DNA from: G963669295 sp963669295
Lineage (GTDB): Bacteria > Bacteroidota > Bacteroidia > Flavobacteriales_D > CALLUQ01
Assembly (NCBI GenBank): GCA_963669295.1
Contig: OY769938.1
Coordinates: 3,162,001 to 3,226,000 of the forward strand
Length of the DNA stretch: 64,000 nucleotides
Direction of reading: 5' to 3'
The first letter of the stretch is position 1. The number at the start of each line of letters is the position of its first letter. Positions 53,553 to 62,810 of this stretch are shown in pieces. Made by a program: the position numbers and the translations under genes. Under the pieces are notes generated by a model. The model saw only the letters and a program-made list of their open reading frames with translations, searched no databases and was not told the DNA's origin.

Positions 53553-55472
53553 GTTGAATCGAATGGCTTTAATAGGAGATATTTTGGTGACCAGATAAGA
53601 AGGTAAAATCAACACAATTGAACAAATCAACAAGGTGCCGACGTTGAGGTATAGCAAATGATAAAAATTAAGATTGATGGGTACTATTGAAACGTAATAA
53701 TTCTCTTGTGGCAATGTAATGACCCCAAACTTATATTGAATGAAACAAAGTAACAAACCGATAATGTTACCATAAATAAGCCCTTTACCAATAAGGTAGG
53801 TAGCGTTGTAAAGAAAGATTTTTCTTATGCTCCAATTAGGAGCTCCTAAGGCTTTGAGTACACCAATCATGTTGGTGCGCTCCAATATTAAGGTAAGTAG
53901 GGCAGCTGTCATGTTAATCAGTGCCACCCCAATCATTAAAATGATGATTACATATACATTAATATCAATCATCTCTAACCAACCAAAAATTTCAGGGTAC
54001 TCATTAAGAATAGTGGTAGAGTTAAGGTTAAAGCCAATATTTTGGTAAATGATTTCGTCCATTCGAGACAAGTCATCATACTCATCAATCAATACTTCAA
54101 ACCCTCCGGTGTAATACTTCCCGCTCCCACCACTGGTTACCTCCCTGGTTTCAAGCATGCCATCTACACTATTCCAATAGAGCAATGCAGTATCGGGAAT
54201 GGTTTCAAGGCTATCACTTACATACGATACGTCAGAAACAATAAGCTGTACCATCGAATCTGCAGAAGCACTTATTTTGTGAGGTCCTTTTCCTCTTAAT
54301 CCTTTAATGCTCCATTGGTAGTCGAGGTTTGGAGTGTTGCTATAGGCTATTCCTTCAATTTCCAGCGAATCACCAGTTTCATCGTTCACTAAGATATGGG
54401 CTTCAATTCCCCATTTATTGAGCTTTTGGATGTGTTGGATGTCAGCCAATATGACGCGTTTGTCAATTTCTTCCATCCCCGTTTCGTAAATGCCACCAAT
54501 ATAGAATGGCCTTACCTTGTACGATTGAACAGTAACAGGTGCTTCCTTTAACAGACGAGCTGTAACCCTACTATTGATGTTCAAAGGATAACCGATGGCG
54601 TTAGAGGAAGCAAAGAAGACACTGTCCTTACCATTGGTTAATGTGAGCATTGATGCGTTCCAATCTTGCAACTGCTTTTCTTGTATGTCACCAATGGTAA
54701 AAGGCCTACTTTCGTAAAAAGCTTGTGTTTCGCTCGAAGCGTCTGATTCGAGGAAAAGACGCGTTGTGAGCTTATCGCTAATGTTGAGTTGCAGTGTGGT
54801 GGCAACAGCTTTAGAAACCACCATACTATCCGACCTGGATTTGTTGATCAATAAGATTACTTGTTGATCGGATTGCTCATTGCCTATTGATAAGGTGGAC
54901 GCTTTGCTGGTAATTTGTGACCCGGGTTTGTTTTGCGCAACGCCAAAAAAGTAGGTATTGAGTTTGTCGCCAAGCTTAAGCTTTAACTTTTGCGCAATTC
55001 TTTTGGAAACAAGAATACTGTCGTTCTTGGTAGAGTCGTTTAATTGCAGCAATTTTCCATCAACAATCTTATCCTCAAAAAACGACCAATCGAAATCGCT
55101 ACCAATGCCTTTAACTACAACGCCTTGAATATCTTCTTTGGTTTCAACGATTCCGGCTTTTGTGGCATAAATTTGGATGTGTCTTACACCATCGGCCTCG
55201 TTTAATCCGGGGTAAAACGATTGATTTTTAAGTACTGGAGCCGATTCATAGGCACCACTATTGGCATAATGAGTAATTTGAATATGAGCGCCAAAACCGA
55301 TAACTTTATCGCGTATTTGGGACTGAAAACCATTTACAATGGCAAGGGAAAGAATCATTACGGCTACACCAAGCGTAATGCCTAAAATTGAAATACGAAC
55401 AATTGGGCGCGATATGTTCCCGCTACTCTTCCCTCCAATAATGCGCTTTGCAATAAACAGTTCGGTGTTCAA
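53550..55472 (-). CDS. FtsX-like/LolC-LolE-type ABC permease with enlarged periplasmic domain
   Basis: 640 residues, against about 400 in typical LolC/E. TM1 at about 26-49, periplasmic part about 50-500, then three TM helices (about 505-530, 555-600, 612-632) ending SYLVTKISPIKAIRFN. Three stretches resemble each other: DSILVSKRIA with QKLKLKLGDKL (151-171), DSMVVSKAVA with TTLQLNISDKL (215-235), DSVFFASSNAI with NINSRVTARL (283-308); two are followed by PFTIGDIQE or PFYIGGIYETG. A second insert lies about 341-440. No ATPase gene is near. Lipoprotein or substrate export at the inner membrane is inferred. Confidence 0.88.
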   Translation of the reverse strand: MNTELFIAKRIIGGKSSGNISRPIVRISILGITLGVAVMILSLAIVNGFQSQIRDKVIGFGAHIQITHYANSGAYESAPVLKNQSFYPGLNEADGVRHIQIYATKAGIVETKEDIQGVVVKGIGSDFDWSFFEDKIVDGKLLQLNDSTKNDSILVSKRIAQKLKLKLGDKLNTYFFGVAQNKPGSQITSKASTLSIGNEQSDQQVILLINKSRSDSMVVSKAVATTLQLNISDKLTTRLFLESDASSETQAFYESRPFTIGDIQEKQLQDWNASMLTLTNGKDSVFFASSNAIGYPLNINSRVTARLLKEAPVTVQSYKVRPFYIGGIYETGMEEIDKRVILADIQHIQKLNKWGIEAHILVNDETGDSLEIEGIAYSNTPNLDYQWSIKGLRGKGPHKISASADSMVQLIVSDVSYVSDSLETIPDTALLYWNSVDGMLETREVTSGGSGKYYTGGFEVLIDEYDDLSRMDEIIYQNIGFNLNSTTILNEYPEIFGWLEMIDINVYVIIILMIGVALINMTAALLTLILERTNMIGVLKALGAPNWSIRKIFLYNATYLIGKGLIYGNIIGLLLCFIQYKFGVITLPQENYYVSIVPINLNFYHLLYLNVGTLLICSIVLILPSYLVTKISPIKAIRFN

Positions 55473-55484
55473 AATGATTGATCA

Positions 55485-56726
55485 ATGTTGAGACGACTAA
55501 AATACGCAATGGGATTTGGTAAAGAAAGAAAAACAGTGCTTTTGGCATTCCTGCTTGCATTGAATGTTATGGCGCAAGAACATAGGCCATACGAAGCACA
55601 TGCGTTTAAAACAACGATTGAGGTTGGTGCTGAAAATGTCGCAGCCTACCTGCCGCTGTTGGAGGGGAAATCGGTAGGGGTTATTGCCAACCAAACCTCC
55701 ATGCTTAATGATGTTCATTTGGTAGATACGCTACTTGCCCTTAATGTAAATGTAAAACGCGTTTTTTCTCCAGAGCATGGATTTAGAGGAAAAGCTGATG
55801 CAGGTGAAAAAGTGAAAAGTGGGATAGATGCGAAAACCGGGTTGCCGGTAGCATCGCTTTATGGAAAGAATAAGAAGCCAAAGCCCGAGGTATTGGAAGA
55901 TTTGGATGTTCTTGTATTCGACTTGCAAGATGTGGGGGTACGCTTTTACACATACATTTCTACCATGCATTACATTATGGAGGCTGCAGCAGAAAACGGT
56001 GTGGAAGTGATTGTGTTGGACCGCCCTAACCCTAACGGGTTTTATGTAGATGGCCCGGTGTTGGAGTTAAAACATAAGTCTTTTGTAGGAATGCATCCTG
56101 TGCCTATTGTTCATGGAATGACGGTAGGAGAGTATGCACAAATGATAAACGGAGAAGGTTGGTTAGCCGAAGGGAAAACGTGTAGCCTTACGGTAATTCC
56201 ATGTAAAGATTATGGGCATAACGACTTTTATCGTTTGCCCATTAAACCATCTCCAAATTTGCCTAACATGGAGGCCGTGTACTTGTATCCGTCATTGTGT
56301 TTGTTCGAAGGTACGGTGGTAAGCATTGGAAGGGGAACCGATAGCCCTTTTCAGGTTGTAGGCCATCCTGATTTATCGAAAAAGAGGTTTAGCTTTACAC
56401 CTACCAGCAGAGAGGGGGCAAAAAAACCGAAACATCAAGACCAACTTTGCTATGGCTACGACCTTACTACTTTTGGGCAGGTATACATGCGCAATGTTAA
56501 AGAACTGTATTTGTTCTGGGTTATTGGGATGTATGAAGATCTGGAAGATAAAGAGGATTTCTTTTTGCCTAATAAGTTCTTCAACTTACTCGCAGGCAAT
56601 AGTACATTAATGCAGCAAATTAAAGATGAGGTAAGCGTTGAGCAAATTCGGGCAAGTTGGGAACCGAAATTGAGTCAATTTAAAACCATGCGCAAAAAGT
56701 ATCTGCTGTACCCCGATTTTGAATAG
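55485..56726 (+). CDS. namZ: DUF1343 protein, exo-beta-N-acetylmuramidase NamZ-like
   Basis: 413 residues. Signal peptide: GKERKTVLLAFLLALNVMA-Q (starting at ATG 55485, or ATG 55509). Family motifs: GVIANQTSM, SPEHGFRGKADAGE, VFDLQDVGVRFYTYISTM, VLDRPNPNGFYVDGP and SIGRGTDSPFQVVGHP. NamZ removes terminal MurNAc from peptidoglycan fragments (GH171). It diverges from the permease gene with 12 bp between starts, so the promoter must lie in coding sequence. It abuts, tail to tail, the GNAT gene with no intervening base. Confidence 0.88.
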   Translation: MLRRLKYAMGFGKERKTVLLAFLLALNVMAQEHRPYEAHAFKTTIEVGAENVAAYLPLLEGKSVGVIANQTSMLNDVHLVDTLLALNVNVKRVFSPEHGFRGKADAGEKVKSGIDAKTGLPVASLYGKNKKPKPEVLEDLDVLVFDLQDVGVRFYTYISTMHYIMEAAAENGVEVIVLDRPNPNGFYVDGPVLELKHKSFVGMHPVPIVHGMTVGEYAQMINGEGWLAEGKTCSLTVIPCKDYGHNDFYRLPIKPSPNLPNMEAVYLYPSLCLFEGTVVSIGRGTDSPFQVVGHPDLSKKRFSFTPTSREGAKKPKHQDQLCYGYDLTTFGQVYMRNVKELYLFWVIGMYEDLEDKEDFFLPNKFFNLLAGNSTLMQQIKDEVSVEQIRASWEPKLSQFKTMRKKYLLYPDFE

Positions 56727-57179
56727 TTAAAGGTTTCGATCCATCCAGATCACCTCAGATTGATTGAATGATGCCTTTTTGAACAATGCACGTGATGCAT
56801 CGTTTTCTAAATCGCGAACACTACATACATAAACACACCCCTGTTTCTTCGACCAATCTAGCACCATTTGCAACAGTTGCAATCCATGCCCTTTGCCTCG
56901 ATATGTTTCCGAGATGTATATGCCATTAATCCATAGGTAATCGCCCCCACCAGGAATACCGCTTCCAAGATTGCAATAGCACATTCCTACAGCAGTATCA
57001 TTTACCAATGCCAAAAAAGCATGCCCCCCTTTATTGGAAGTCATCATGTTTTCCAGTGCATCAGCAATAAGATCCTTAGCAATTGTTTTGCCCAACGATT
57101 GGCAAAATTGAAGCAGTAGCTCAGTCAATTCGGCTTGTTGCTGAGGAGGGCTGTTTTTGGTGATGGAAAGCAATTCCAT
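56727..57179 (-). CDS. GNAT family N-acetyltransferase
   Basis: 150 residues. Acetyl-CoA binding motif region: INGIYISETYRGKGHGLQLL (R/Q-x-x-G-x-G/A as RGKGHG). Substrate unknown. Its ATG shares a base with the stop of the aminotransferase gene (TAATG), a translational coupling. Confidence 0.87.
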   Translation of the reverse strand: MELLSITKNSPPQQQAELTELLLQFCQSLGKTIAKDLIADALENMMTSNKGGHAFLALVNDTAVGMCYCNLGSGIPGGGDYLWINGIYISETYRGKGHGLQLLQMVLDWSKKQGCVYVCSVRDLENDASRALFKKASFNQSEVIWMDRNL

Positions 57180-58402
57180 TAGTTTGCCATTGTAGCTGCT
57201 TTATTGATGATTTTTCCAGGGTATACTCTTAAAGCTTCCTCCAGGCATTTTACAGCATTTTGAAGCGCTTCTTTGTTGAGCACATAGGCAATACGCACTT
57301 CTTGTTCTCCTAAGCCCTTTGTAGCATAAAACCCAGTAGCAGGAGCAAGCATTACTGTTTGATTTTCGTACTCGAAGTGTTCTAACAACCACTGGCAAAA
57401 CTTATCAGCATTGTCTATAGGAAGTTTAGCAATGGCATAAAAAGCTCCTTTGGGTTTGGGGCAGGTAACTCCTTCAATTTTGTTAAGCCCTTCGATTAAA
57501 ATGTTTCGTCGATCTACATATTCAGCAATTACATCAGTAAAGTACTGCTGTGGAGTATCTAAGGCTGTTTCACCAGCTATTTGTCCAAAAGTAGGTGGGC
57601 TTAAACGGGCTTGTCCAAACTTTAAAGCTGTTTGAATCAACTCTTTGTTTTTTGAAATAAGTGCACCTACACGTGCACCACACATGCTATAACGTTTCGA
57701 TACGGAATCTACCAGCACCACATTGTCTTCAATACCTTCCAGGTTCATGGCAGAAAAGTGAGTAGCACCATCATAGCAAAACTCGCGATACACTTCGTCG
57801 GCAAATAAAAAGAGGTCGTGTTTTTTTACGATGTCTCGAAGCGTCATCAATTCTTCCTTCGAATAGAGGTAGCCAGTGGGGTTTCCGGGGTTGCAAATTA
57901 GAATCCCCTTGGTTTTATCGGTAATAAGTTTTTCGAATTCTGAAATGGGTGGCAGGGCAAATCCATTTTCAATGCTAGCAGTAACCGGCACTACTTTTAC
58001 CCCAGAGGTTACCGAAAACCCGTTGTAGTTAGCATAAAAAGGCTCTGGAATGATGATTTCATCGCCTGCATTAAAGCAGGTCATCATTCCAAAGATCAAT
58101 GCCTCAGAACCGCCTGTGGTAATGATGATATCATTGTGATCAATATGAATGTCGTATTGGGCGTAGTATTTGGCCAATCCTTTTCGGTACGATTCGAAAC
58201 CGGCTGAATGGCTGTATTCTACCACTTTTAAATCGAGGTTATTCATCTTATCCAACACCACTTGTGGGGTTTCAATATCGGGCTGGCCGATGTTGAGGTG
58301 GTAAACAGTACGTCCCTGGCGCTTGGCTTCTTCTGCAAATGGTACCAGCTTTCTAATAGGAGAAGCTGGCATTTGATTTCCCTTATCTGATATCTGTGGC
58401 AT
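57179..58402 (-). CDS. Class I/II pyridoxal phosphate-dependent aminotransferase
   Basis: 407 residues from ATG 58402, where conserved MPQISDKGNQMPASPIRKLV starts; an in-frame ATG at 58444 is less likely. PLP lysine in SVSKRYSMCGARVG (Lys after SVS), CNPGNPTGYLYS, and FADEVYREF (Asp contacting PLP N1). Aspartate-type specificity is likely but not certain. Coupled to the GNAT gene. Confidence 0.93.
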   Translation of the reverse strand: MPQISDKGNQMPASPIRKLVPFAEEAKRQGRTVYHLNIGQPDIETPQVVLDKMNNLDLKVVEYSHSAGFESYRKGLAKYYAQYDIHIDHNDIIITTGGSEALIFGMMTCFNAGDEIIIPEPFYANYNGFSVTSGVKVVPVTASIENGFALPPISEFEKLITDKTKGILICNPGNPTGYLYSKEELMTLRDIVKKHDLFLFADEVYREFCYDGATHFSAMNLEGIEDNVVLVDSVSKRYSMCGARVGALISKNKELIQTALKFGQARLSPPTFGQIAGETALDTPQQYFTDVIAEYVDRRNILIEGLNKIEGVTCPKPKGAFYAIAKLPIDNADKFCQWLLEHFEYENQTVMLAPATGFYATKGLGEQEVRIAYVLNKEALQNAVKCLEEALRVYPGKIINKAATMAN

Positions 58403-58485
58403 AACTACTATATTGATTGATTCCTTTGTTGGAACCGGCCACAAAATTCATAAAATTTTTGCAAAAAAATGGGGAGGATGGAGGA

Positions 58486-58869
58486 TTATTTCCGCTCCTT
58501 TTTATTATCGACCATTACCTTGAACCTAATTTTGGTGGGCGATTTAATGGCGTTGGAGTGAATTTCCAGTATTCTATCCTGGTAACCGATTTTACCTTGA
58601 GTATCGAACGATACTTTAATTGTTCCTTTTTTTCCGGGAAGAATTGGAGTTTTGGGGAATTGGAATTTGGTGCAGGTACATGAAACTTTGATGTCTTGAA
58701 TAATGAGTGGAGCATCACCCGTGTTTTCAAAAACATAATCATGTTGCAAAAGTGCACCTTCGAGGGTTTTAGGGAATTTGTGCACCTTGCCTTCAAACTT
58801 AAACTCCGCACCTTGTGCAAAGACAAGGGCGGAGTTTACAAATATGATTAAGATGAATGCTAATCTCAT
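58486..58869 (-). CDS. DUF1573 family secreted protein, copy 3
   Basis: 127 residues: signal peptide RLAFILIIFVNSALVFA-Q, then an Ig-like beta sandwich with EFKFEGKVHKFPKTLEGALL and a cysteine pair region (VSCTCTKFQFPKTPILPGKKG). Nine bp downstream of the second DUF1573 gene, so co-transcribed. Function unknown; DUF1573 proteins are periplasmic or surface Ig-like modules. Confidence 0.88.
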   Translation of the reverse strand: MRLAFILIIFVNSALVFAQGAEFKFEGKVHKFPKTLEGALLQHDYVFENTGDAPLIIQDIKVSCTCTKFQFPKTPILPGKKGTIKVSFDTQGKIGYQDRILEIHSNAIKSPTKIRFKVMVDNKKERK

Positions 58870-58878
58870 CTTGTAGGC

Positions 58879-59343
58879 TTAGTTGCCACCACCAGAAACC
58901 GGCGCTCCGTTAGGAGTTTCTTTTACTGGCATGGTTTGCTCTTTTGGAGCAGCTTTAACAGTACCTTTAATACGAATTACTTTCGTTGGTGAGTTCACCG
59001 CGTTAGAGGTAATGGTTACTGACTTGTTGATAGGCCCAACTCTTTTGGTATCATACTTTACCTTGATGGTTTCAGAAGCACCAGGAGCAATAGGCTCTCT
59101 TGGCCAAACAGGCACAGTACATCCACAAGAACCTTTTGCTTGCGAAATAATTAAAGCCTCAGTACCGGTGTTGGTAAACTTAAACTCACATGCACCATTG
59201 CCATGTTGATCGATGGTACCATAGTCATGGATTTCTTTTTCAAATTCGATGGTAGCACCTTGCGCCACTTTCACATCCTCTTGTGCGTTTACCGCGAAAG
59301 CAGTAGCCAACATTAATCCAAATGATAGAATTGCCTTTTTCAT
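58879..59343 (-). CDS. DUF1573 family secreted protein, copy 2
   Basis: 154 residues. Signal KKAILSFGLMLATAFAVNA-Q; ATIEFEKEIHDYGTIDQHGN and KGSCGCTVPVWPREPIAPG are the DUF1573 hallmarks. A low-complexity tail (ETPNGAPVSGGGN) follows. A promoter (59383-59410) lies upstream. Paralogous to the flanking genes. Confidence 0.9.
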   Translation of the reverse strand: MKKAILSFGLMLATAFAVNAQEDVKVAQGATIEFEKEIHDYGTIDQHGNGACEFKFTNTGTEALIISQAKGSCGCTVPVWPREPIAPGASETIKVKYDTKRVGPINKSVTITSNAVNSPTKVIRIKGTVKAAPKEQTMPVKETPNGAPVSGGGN

Positions 59344-59382
59344 TGTTTTATAGTTTTAAATCAATTTTCAATTTCTCTCTAA

Positions 59383-59410
59383 CAAATATAGCCATTAAAA
59401 ACCATGCCAA
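59383..59410 (-). promoter_or_regulatory. Promoter of DUF1573 copies 2 and 3
   Basis: On the minus strand TTG (59410-59408), 17 bp, TATATTTG (59390-59383), a full match; 40 bp before the ATG. Confidence 0.65.
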
Positions 59411-59458
59411 AACGAATTTAACAAATCGTTAACAGATCATCATTTTACGGATTATATC

Positions 59459-59905
59459 CTAGTTTTTCTCGTAGGGAATACCGGACGAACCTGACTTTAC
59501 AGGAGTTGTATTTGCAGGCACAACAATAGTACCTTTAATTCGAAGTGGTACATGTGCTGTATTGGCATTTGAAATCACTTTGATTTCTTTGTTAAATGGC
59601 CCCACTCTTCTCGAATCGTATTTCACCTGAATAACTTCGCTTTCGCCAGGTTGTATAGGTTCTTTGGGCCATTTTGGTGTAGTACAACCACATACCCTTT
59701 TAACCTCAGAAATGATGAGGGGAGTGTTGCCGGTGTTGGTGAGTTTGAAATCAAACACCGTGGGCTCATTTTGCGTCACAGTTCCAAAATCGTGTTGGGT
59801 TTTTTCGAACGAAATTTCGGCGCTTTGTAACAATTGCACTTCTTGTTGTGCGTTTGCGCTGTTTAATGTAGCTGCGGCTACAAACAGTAAGAATAACTTT
59901 TTCAT
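59459..59905 (-). CDS. DUF1573 family secreted protein, copy 1
   Basis: 148 residues. Signal KKLFLLFVAAATLNSANA-Q; AEISFEKTQHDFGTVTQNEP and KRVCGCTTPKWPKEPIQPG. Closest in pattern to copy 2. The 115 bp between it and copy 2 holds a promoter, so it may be its own transcript. The 208 bp to valS have only that gene's promoter. Confidence 0.9.
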   Translation of the reverse strand: MKKLFLLFVAAATLNSANAQQEVQLLQSAEISFEKTQHDFGTVTQNEPTVFDFKLTNTGNTPLIISEVKRVCGCTTPKWPKEPIQPGESEVIQVKYDSRRVGPFNKEIKVISNANTAHVPLRIKGTIVVPANTTPVKSGSSGIPYEKN

Positions 59906-60085
59906 CGCTTATGAATATTTAGTGAAACATTTATTCTTGAAAGTAGCACCAGCATTGGTATTGCATCCTTTATTTAACAACGCTTTAACAGGGTTAACAA
60001 ATTGATAACTGATTTAACAAAATACTAACAGTTTTTTGCATAAAATTTTGTGCAGATATCCGCGAAATAACTGATGAGTAATTGC

Positions 60086-60093
60086 TAAATTTG
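60086..60093 (+). promoter_or_regulatory. -7 promoter box of valS
   Basis: TAAATTTG, full match to TAnnTTTG, 20 bp before the ATG. No clear -33 TTG at the expected distance. Confidence 0.5.
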
Positions 60094-60113
60094 CCAACTT
60101 AAAATAGTTAAGC

Positions 60114-62747
60114 ATGGAAATACCCAAGAAATACGAATCCAAAGCAGCGGAAGAAAAATGGTACCAGCATTGGATGACCAATGAATTCTTTAAATCGGTA
60201 CCCGATGAAAGAGAATCATATACCATTGTAATCCCTCCGCCCAATGTTACTGGGATTTTGCATATGGGGCATATGCTTAACAACACCATTCAGGATGTAC
60301 TGATAAGACGGGCAAGAATGTTGGGGTACAATGCATGTTGGGTGCCGGGCACAGACCATGCTTCAATCGCAACAGAAGCCAAGGTAGTAAAGAAGCTGCG
60401 AGATGAAGGCATCAAAAAATCGGATTTAAGTCGGGAAGCATTTTTAGAGCATGCCTGGGAGTGGACCCACAAGCATGGTGGGATTATCCTGGAGCAATTG
60501 AAAAAACTTGGTGCTTCTTGCGATTGGGACCGCACGCGGTTTACCATGGACGACAAGTATTACGACAGTGTGATTGAATTGTTCATTGACCTGTATGAGA
60601 AAGGAAAGATCTACCGTGGTCAGCGTATGATTAATTGGGATCCAGAGGCAAAAACGGCTCTTTCTGATGAAGAGGTAGAATACAAAGAAGTAAACTCTAA
60701 GCTATTTTACGTACGCTATAAAATTGAGCACAGTAGCGATGAGTGGCTTACCATAGCCACCACACGCCCCGAAACCATACTGGGCGATACTGCTATTTGT
60801 GTGAACCCCAACGACGATCGTTACCGACATTTAAAAGGCGAGCGCGCCATTGTGCCATTGGTAAATCGAAGCATCCCAATTATTTTCGATGATTACGTAG
60901 ACATGGAATTTGGTACCGGATGTTTAAAGGTAACACCGGCACACGATTTAAATGACTACGGTTTAGGAGAAAAGCATAACCTGGAAGTCATTGATATTTT
61001 AAATGATGATGGTACCTTGAGTGACGCTGCCCAGCACTATGTGGGAGAAGATCGCTTCGAAGTGCGTAAGAAGATTGCAGACGACCTGGAGCAAATGGGG
61101 TACCTGGTGAAAACAGAGGATCACATTAATAAGGTAGGATTTTCAGAACGTACCAATGCCATCATTGAACCAAAGCTTTCGTTGCAGTGGTTTTGTAGCA
61201 TGAAAGAGCTATCGGAGCCGGCATTGGAAAATGTAATGAACGATAACATTCAGTTTTATCCTTCCAAGTTTAAAAATACTTACCGCCACTGGATGGAGAA
61301 CATCAAAGATTGGTGTATCTCTCGTCAATTGTGGTGGGGACATCAAATTCCGGCCTGGTACTATGGCAATGGAGATGATGATTTTGTAGTCGCCAAAACG
61401 TTAGAGGAAGCCGTTGTAAAGGCACAAGAAAAATCGGGAAATTCCGCCCTTTCGGAAGCCGACATCAAGCAAGACGAAGATGTATTGGATACATGGTTCT
61501 CTTCGTGGTTGTGGCCCATTTCGGTGTTCGACGGCTTTAAAGATGACAACAACAGCGAGTTAGATTATTACTACCCAACCAAAGATTTGGTGACCGCCCC
61601 TGAAATCATGTTTTTTTGGGTGGCACGTATGATTGTGGCTGGCTACGAATACAAAGATCAAAAGCCATTTGACAATGTTTACTTCACAGGCATTGTGCGC
61701 GATAAGCTGGGACGAAAAATGTCGAAGCAACTGGGGAACTCGCCTGATCCTATTGAATTGATGGAGAAATACGGTGCTGATGGCGTACGTGTAGGGATGT
61801 TGTTGAGCTCTCCTGCAGGCAATGATTTGTTGTTTGACAGCATGTTGTGCGAACAGGGACGTAATTTCTGCAATAAGATGTGGAATGCTTTCCGATTGGT
61901 AAACAGCTGGAACGTGGCAGAAATTGAACAACCAGACTCGAGTAAAATTGCCATTCAGTGGTTTGAAACGAAGCTGAATGAAAGCATCAAGGTGATTGAT
62001 GATCATTATAGCAAATTCAGAATGTCTGACGCTTTAATGGCTACCTATAAGTTGGTATGGGATGAATTTTGCTCGTGGTACCTGGAAATGATAAAGCCCG
62101 GTTACGAGCAGCCCATCGACCAACAAACGTTAACGGCTACCATTGGATTTTTTGAGCAATTGCTACGATTGGTACACCCCTTTACCCCTTTCATTGCGGA
62201 AGAATTATGGCATTTGATTAAAGAGCGCGATACGAAAGATTGTGTGATGTTAGCAGATTGGCCTAAAGCAGGGAATGTTGATGCAGATTTGCTAAAACAT
62301 TTTGACCTGGCAGCGGAGGTTATTTCTAACATTCGAACCATTCGAAAAGACAACAACATTGCCAACAAGGTGATGATTGAGTTAGAAGTAAAAGAAAATG
62401 AAGCAATCAACAAGGCGCTTGATGCAGTAATTAGTAAGATGTGTAACATCAGTCAGCTGACTTATGTGTCTGAAAAAACAGCCAATGCCTTCTCGTTCAT
62501 TGTGAAATCGAACGAGTATTTTGTGCCCATGGGCGAAAGCATTGATGTGGAAGCTGAAAAAGAGAAGCTTGCTGAAGAATTGAAGTATCAGCAAGGCTTT
62601 TTGATTTCGGTAGAGAAGAAGTTGAGCAATGAAAGGTTTGTGAACAACGCCCCTGAAAACGTGGTGGCACTTGAACGCACTAAGCAAGCTGATGCCCAGG
62701 CCAAGATTAAGATTTTAGAAGAAAAGTTGATGAATCTGAGCAACTAA
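60114..62747 (+). CDS. valS: Valine--tRNA ligase
   Basis: 877 residues. HIGH-type motif in PPPNVTGILHMGHML, KMSKS-type motif in RKMSKQLGNSPDP, an editing domain (CP1, about 190-330) that deacylates Thr-tRNA(Val), and a C-terminal coiled-coil arm (AEELKYQQGFLISVEKKLS). All intact. Confidence 0.97.
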   Translation: MEIPKKYESKAAEEKWYQHWMTNEFFKSVPDERESYTIVIPPPNVTGILHMGHMLNNTIQDVLIRRARMLGYNACWVPGTDHASIATEAKVVKKLRDEGIKKSDLSREAFLEHAWEWTHKHGGIILEQLKKLGASCDWDRTRFTMDDKYYDSVIELFIDLYEKGKIYRGQRMINWDPEAKTALSDEEVEYKEVNSKLFYVRYKIEHSSDEWLTIATTRPETILGDTAICVNPNDDRYRHLKGERAIVPLVNRSIPIIFDDYVDMEFGTGCLKVTPAHDLNDYGLGEKHNLEVIDILNDDGTLSDAAQHYVGEDRFEVRKKIADDLEQMGYLVKTEDHINKVGFSERTNAIIEPKLSLQWFCSMKELSEPALENVMNDNIQFYPSKFKNTYRHWMENIKDWCISRQLWWGHQIPAWYYGNGDDDFVVAKTLEEAVVKAQEKSGNSALSEADIKQDEDVLDTWFSSWLWPISVFDGFKDDNNSELDYYYPTKDLVTAPEIMFFWVARMIVAGYEYKDQKPFDNVYFTGIVRDKLGRKMSKQLGNSPDPIELMEKYGADGVRVGMLLSSPAGNDLLFDSMLCEQGRNFCNKMWNAFRLVNSWNVAEIEQPDSSKIAIQWFETKLNESIKVIDDHYSKFRMSDALMATYKLVWDEFCSWYLEMIKPGYEQPIDQQTLTATIGFFEQLLRLVHPFTPFIAEELWHLIKERDTKDCVMLADWPKAGNVDADLLKHFDLAAEVISNIRTIRKDNNIANKVMIELEVKENEAINKALDAVISKMCNISQLTYVSEKTANAFSFIVKSNEYFVPMGESIDVEAEKEKLAEELKYQQGFLISVEKKLSNERFVNNAPENVVALERTKQADAQAKIKILEEKLMNLSN

Positions 62748-62810
62748 TTTCCAATCCTTGTTTCGAGATTTAAATCGATAGTTTTAAATTCGTGACTTAG
62801 CATTAATTCG

